From: Occultella glacieicola
GTDB taxonomy: Bacteria; Actinomycetota; Actinomycetes; Actinomycetales; Beutenbergiaceae
Assembly (NCBI RefSeq): GCF_004353825.1
Contig: NZ_SMNA01000004.1
Span: 1-64,000, forward strand
Reading direction: 5' to 3'
DNA: 64,000 bases
The notes beneath the pieces are model-generated. The model made no database searches, had not been told where the DNA came from, and saw only the letters and a program-made list of their open reading frames with translations. Below are positions 62,039-64,000 of the stretch, piece after piece (position 1 is the first letter of the stretch; each line of letters begins with the position of its first letter). The position numbers and the translations under genes are program-made.

Positions 62039-62494
62039 ATGGTCATCTGGAGGGGATGGGGAATCCTCGCAATCCTGTTCATCCCGCTCGGCGCGATCGC
62101 GTTCGGCGGACTGTTCACGCTCATCCTCGGTGAGGAGAACTCCTCGCTCGCCGTCGGGATCGGCCTGATCCTCGGCGGCGTCGCGTGCTTCTTCGCCGGC
62201 CGCTGGTTCCAGGACTGGGACGCCGAGCGACGCACGAAGAACTACATGCTCGCCCGGCAGGCCGAGGTGGAGGCGACCGTCGCCTCGGGCCGGTTCCAGC
62301 CGGTGCCCGGCTATCAGCCGCGCGACCACGCCGAGGCCCAGCAGCTCGCCGGACAGATGCTCGAGAACGAGCGGGCGACCGCGAGGAAGCAACTGCGCAA
62401 CCGGCACACGATCTTCTTCATCCCGATGCAGTACTTCGGCATCGTGCTCGCTGCCGTCGGCCTGATCCCGATCTTCCTCAACTTCACCAGCTGA
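62039..62494 (+). CDS. small membrane protein of unknown function
   Basis: A 151-residue protein with three likely membrane segments: GILAILFIPLGAIAFGGLFT, LAVGIGLILGGVACFFAG and, at the end, YFGIVLAAVGLIPIFL. The middle is charged. The start is placed at the ATG eight bases after TAATCT, so it may be leaderless. I do not recognise the family. Confidence 0.75.
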   Translation: MVIWRGWGILAILFIPLGAIAFGGLFTLILGEENSSLAVGIGLILGGVACFFAGRWFQDWDAERRTKNYMLARQAEVEATVASGRFQPVPGYQPRDHAEAQQLAGQMLENERATARKQLRNRHTIFFIPMQYFGIVLAAVGLIPIFLNFTS

Positions 62495-62539
62495 CCGCTC
62501 CCCGGCGCGGTGTCTGGGGAGGCGATTAGGCTCGACGGC

Positions 62540-63331
62540 ATGACCGTCATCGGAGCCCACGTCGACCAGACCGATCCCATCGCCGAGGCCCGCGCCCGTG
62601 GCGCGGACGCGGTGCAGATCTTCCTCGGCGACCCGCAGGGGTGGAAGGGCCCGGAGGTCGCCTACGACGGCGGAGCATCGGCTCTCAAGGCGGCCGCCGC
62701 CGAGGCGGGGGTCACCCTGTACGTCCACTCGCCGTACGTCATCAATGTGGCGACCACGAACAACCGGATCCGGATCCCGAGCCGCAAACTGCTGCAGCAG
62801 CACGTGAACCTCGCGGCCGAGATCGGGGCCGCGGGCATCGTGGTGCACGGCGGGCAGGTGCTGGCCGCGGACGACCCGGCCAAGGGGTTCGACAACTGGC
62901 GCAAGTGCGTCGACGGTCTGGACATGCCGATCCCGGTGCTGATCGAGAACACGGCGGGCGGGACCAACTCGATGGCCCGCGGGGTCGAGAAGCTGGAGCG
63001 GCTGTGGGCCTCGGTGCTCGAGGCGGACGGTGGCGCCGACGTCGGCTTCTGTCTGGACACCTGCCACGCCTACGCCGGCGGCGAGGAACTGGCCGGCCTG
63101 GTCGAACGCGTCAAGGCCGTCACCGGCCGGGTCGACCTGGTGCACGCCAACGACTCGCGGGACGCCTTCGACTCCGGCGCCGACCGGCACGCCAACCTCG
63201 GCCAGGGCTCCCTGCCCGAGGCGGACCTGATCGACCTCATCCGCGAGGCCGGCACCCCGGTGATCGTGGAGACGCCGGGCGCGGCGCCCGAGCACGCCGC
63301 CGACATCGCCTGGCTGCGCGAGCGCCTCTGA
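62540..63331 (+). CDS. nfo: endonuclease IV (AP endonuclease)
   Basis: A 263-residue TIM-barrel enzyme that cuts at abasic sites with three zinc ions. The motifs VHSPYVIN, IENTAGG, CLDTCHAYAGG and LVHANDSRDAFDSGADRHANLG (described by LVHANDSRD and RHANLG) carry the zinc ligands. TAGGCT seven bases before the ATG suggests a leaderless start. With the Fpg/Nei enzyme it is the second base-excision-repair gene in the window. Confidence 0.94.
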   Translation: MTVIGAHVDQTDPIAEARARGADAVQIFLGDPQGWKGPEVAYDGGASALKAAAAEAGVTLYVHSPYVINVATTNNRIRIPSRKLLQQHVNLAAEIGAAGIVVHGGQVLAADDPAKGFDNWRKCVDGLDMPIPVLIENTAGGTNSMARGVEKLERLWASVLEADGGADVGFCLDTCHAYAGGEELAGLVERVKAVTGRVDLVHANDSRDAFDSGADRHANLGQGSLPEADLIDLIREAGTPVIVETPGAAPEHAADIAWLRERL

Positions 63332-63343
63332 TCTGCCAGTGGA

Positions 63344-63763
63344 TCACCGGCCCGTCAGTTCCTTGAGCAGCATGAGCTCGGTGGCCTCCCCGGGGAGCAG
63401 GAGTGCCCCGAAGTCGCGGTACCCGAGATGTCGGTAGAAGTGCTGCGCTGACTCGTCCGACAACGTCGACGTCATGACCCTGGCGCGACCGGCGTGCCGC
63501 ATCCGGGCCCCCCAGTCGTCGACGAGGAGGCGCCCGAGGCCTCGCCCGCGCCCGGCCTCGACGACGAACAGCAGGTTCATGAACGGGACCTCGTCCCAGA
63601 ACAAGCCCCAGCGCAACCACCCGAGGTGTGTGCCGCCGTCGACGGCGACCAATACCCGGCCACGTGAGACGACGGCGTCCAGCTCGCCCCGGGCGATGTG
63701 CTGGTCGTGGGCGCCGAGGAAGGCCAGGTCGTGGTCCCCGGCCACACGGATGTCTGCGGTCAT
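63344..63763 (-). CDS. GNAT-family N-acetyltransferase
   Basis: A 139-residue acyl-CoA-dependent acetyltransferase. The acetyl-CoA-binding motif is RGRGLGRLLVDDW (about residues 71-83). SAQHFYRHLGYRDFG near the C-terminus is the usual end of the fold. The start is the ATG giving TADIRVAGDHD; the frame is open upstream. The substrate is unknown. Confidence 0.88.
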   Translation of the reverse strand: MTADIRVAGDHDLAFLGAHDQHIARGELDAVVSRGRVLVAVDGGTHLGWLRWGLFWDEVPFMNLLFVVEAGRGRGLGRLLVDDWGARMRHAGRARVMTSTLSDESAQHFYRHLGYRDFGALLLPGEATELMLLKELTGR

Positions 63764-63932
63764 ATCCCGATCCTGCCGGACAGTGCCGGACGGGCCGGTC
63801 CGCACAGTCTGTGACCAGGCACACGTCGCTGATCAGACCGCGCGGGACGTAGGGCCCGGCTCATGCCGCTTCCCGTGGCGTTCCATTGAATCAGAACCGG
63901 ACGGCAGTGTCCGGACCGAGGAGATGACAGGA

Positions 63933-64000
63933 ATGCGTGCGATCCGCCGGGCCCGTGGAGTGGCCCTGGCAACATCAATGGTGCTTGCGCTCGGGGCGAG
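63933..64000 (+). CDS. start of a secreted or membrane protein (partial)
   Basis: Only 22 codons are visible before the right edge. They read RAIRRARG followed by a hydrophobic stretch VALATSMVLALGA, a typical signal-peptide n- and h-region. The ATG has GAGGAG nine bases upstream; another ATG three codons earlier is possible. The product cannot be named. Confidence 0.55.
   Translation, partial: MRAIRRARGVALATSMVLALGA

Noticed and set aside
61539-63331. mgsA, the small membrane gene and nfo as one functional operon
   Set aside because: Gaps of 45-60 nt each contain their own -10-like box, so separate transcription is equally likely.

Overview
The window reads as high-GC Gram-positive (actinobacterial) DNA. 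Coding G+C is strongly biased to the third codon position, GTG starts and overlapping ATGA/TGATG junctions are common, and the families are typical of motile Actinobacteria: F420-type LLM oxidoreductase, ROK and LacI regulators, CUT1 sugar importers, and a YidC paralogue next to a DUF6412-like protein. A motile, saprophytic member of the Micrococcales is my best guess, but no rRNA or other phylogenetic marker is present to fix this.

Region 1 (1-11,872) is a flagellar cluster. On the minus strand lie flgB-flgC-fliE-fliF-fliG-fliH (fliH runs off the left edge), then fliD-fliS-(fliT-like), flagellin fliC and the flagellar sigma factor. On the plus strand lie a flgN-like chaperone, flgK, flgL, fliW and a small HTH gene where csrA would be expected. 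Three transcription units start with the same promoter word, CTTAC-N15-GCCGAGAG, whose spacing matches sigma-28 promoters.

Region 2 (11,895-17,489) holds an unrecognised protein, an LLM oxidoreductase, a structured non-coding stretch with a tiny ORF, a HAD phosphatase, and nagB/nagA for amino-sugar catabolism.

Region 3 (17,513-36,440) is a carbohydrate uptake and oxidation locus. It has a LacI regulator with repeated operator-like sites, three Gfo/Idh/MocA oxidoreductases, a Dpp-type ABC importer (binding protein, two permeases, fused double ATPase), a double alpha/beta-hydrolase, a ROK regulator, and a CUT1 importer lacking its own ATPase. The substrate is not evident; an acylated or oxidised plant or microbial glycoside would fit.

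Region 4 (36,453-53,388) contains an EF-G paralogue and a Nei/Fpg glycosylase, then a seven-gene fully overlapping minus-strand operon (three glycosyltransferases, an ABC exporter, two related kinase-like proteins, UDP-glucose dehydrogenase). I infer that it makes and exports a uronic-acid-containing glycan or glycolipid. A divergent heterodimeric ABC exporter and a further phosphotransferase follow.

Region 5 (53,462-64,000) is mixed: a Tat-exported putative polysaccharide-active enzyme, another kinase-like protein, a YidC paralogue, a decayed mazF-like toxin gene, a compact PEP-synthase-like enzyme divergent from two small regulators, methylglyoxal synthase, endonuclease IV, a GNAT, and the start of a secreted protein. 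No rRNA, tRNA, CRISPR array, insertion sequence or prophage was seen.
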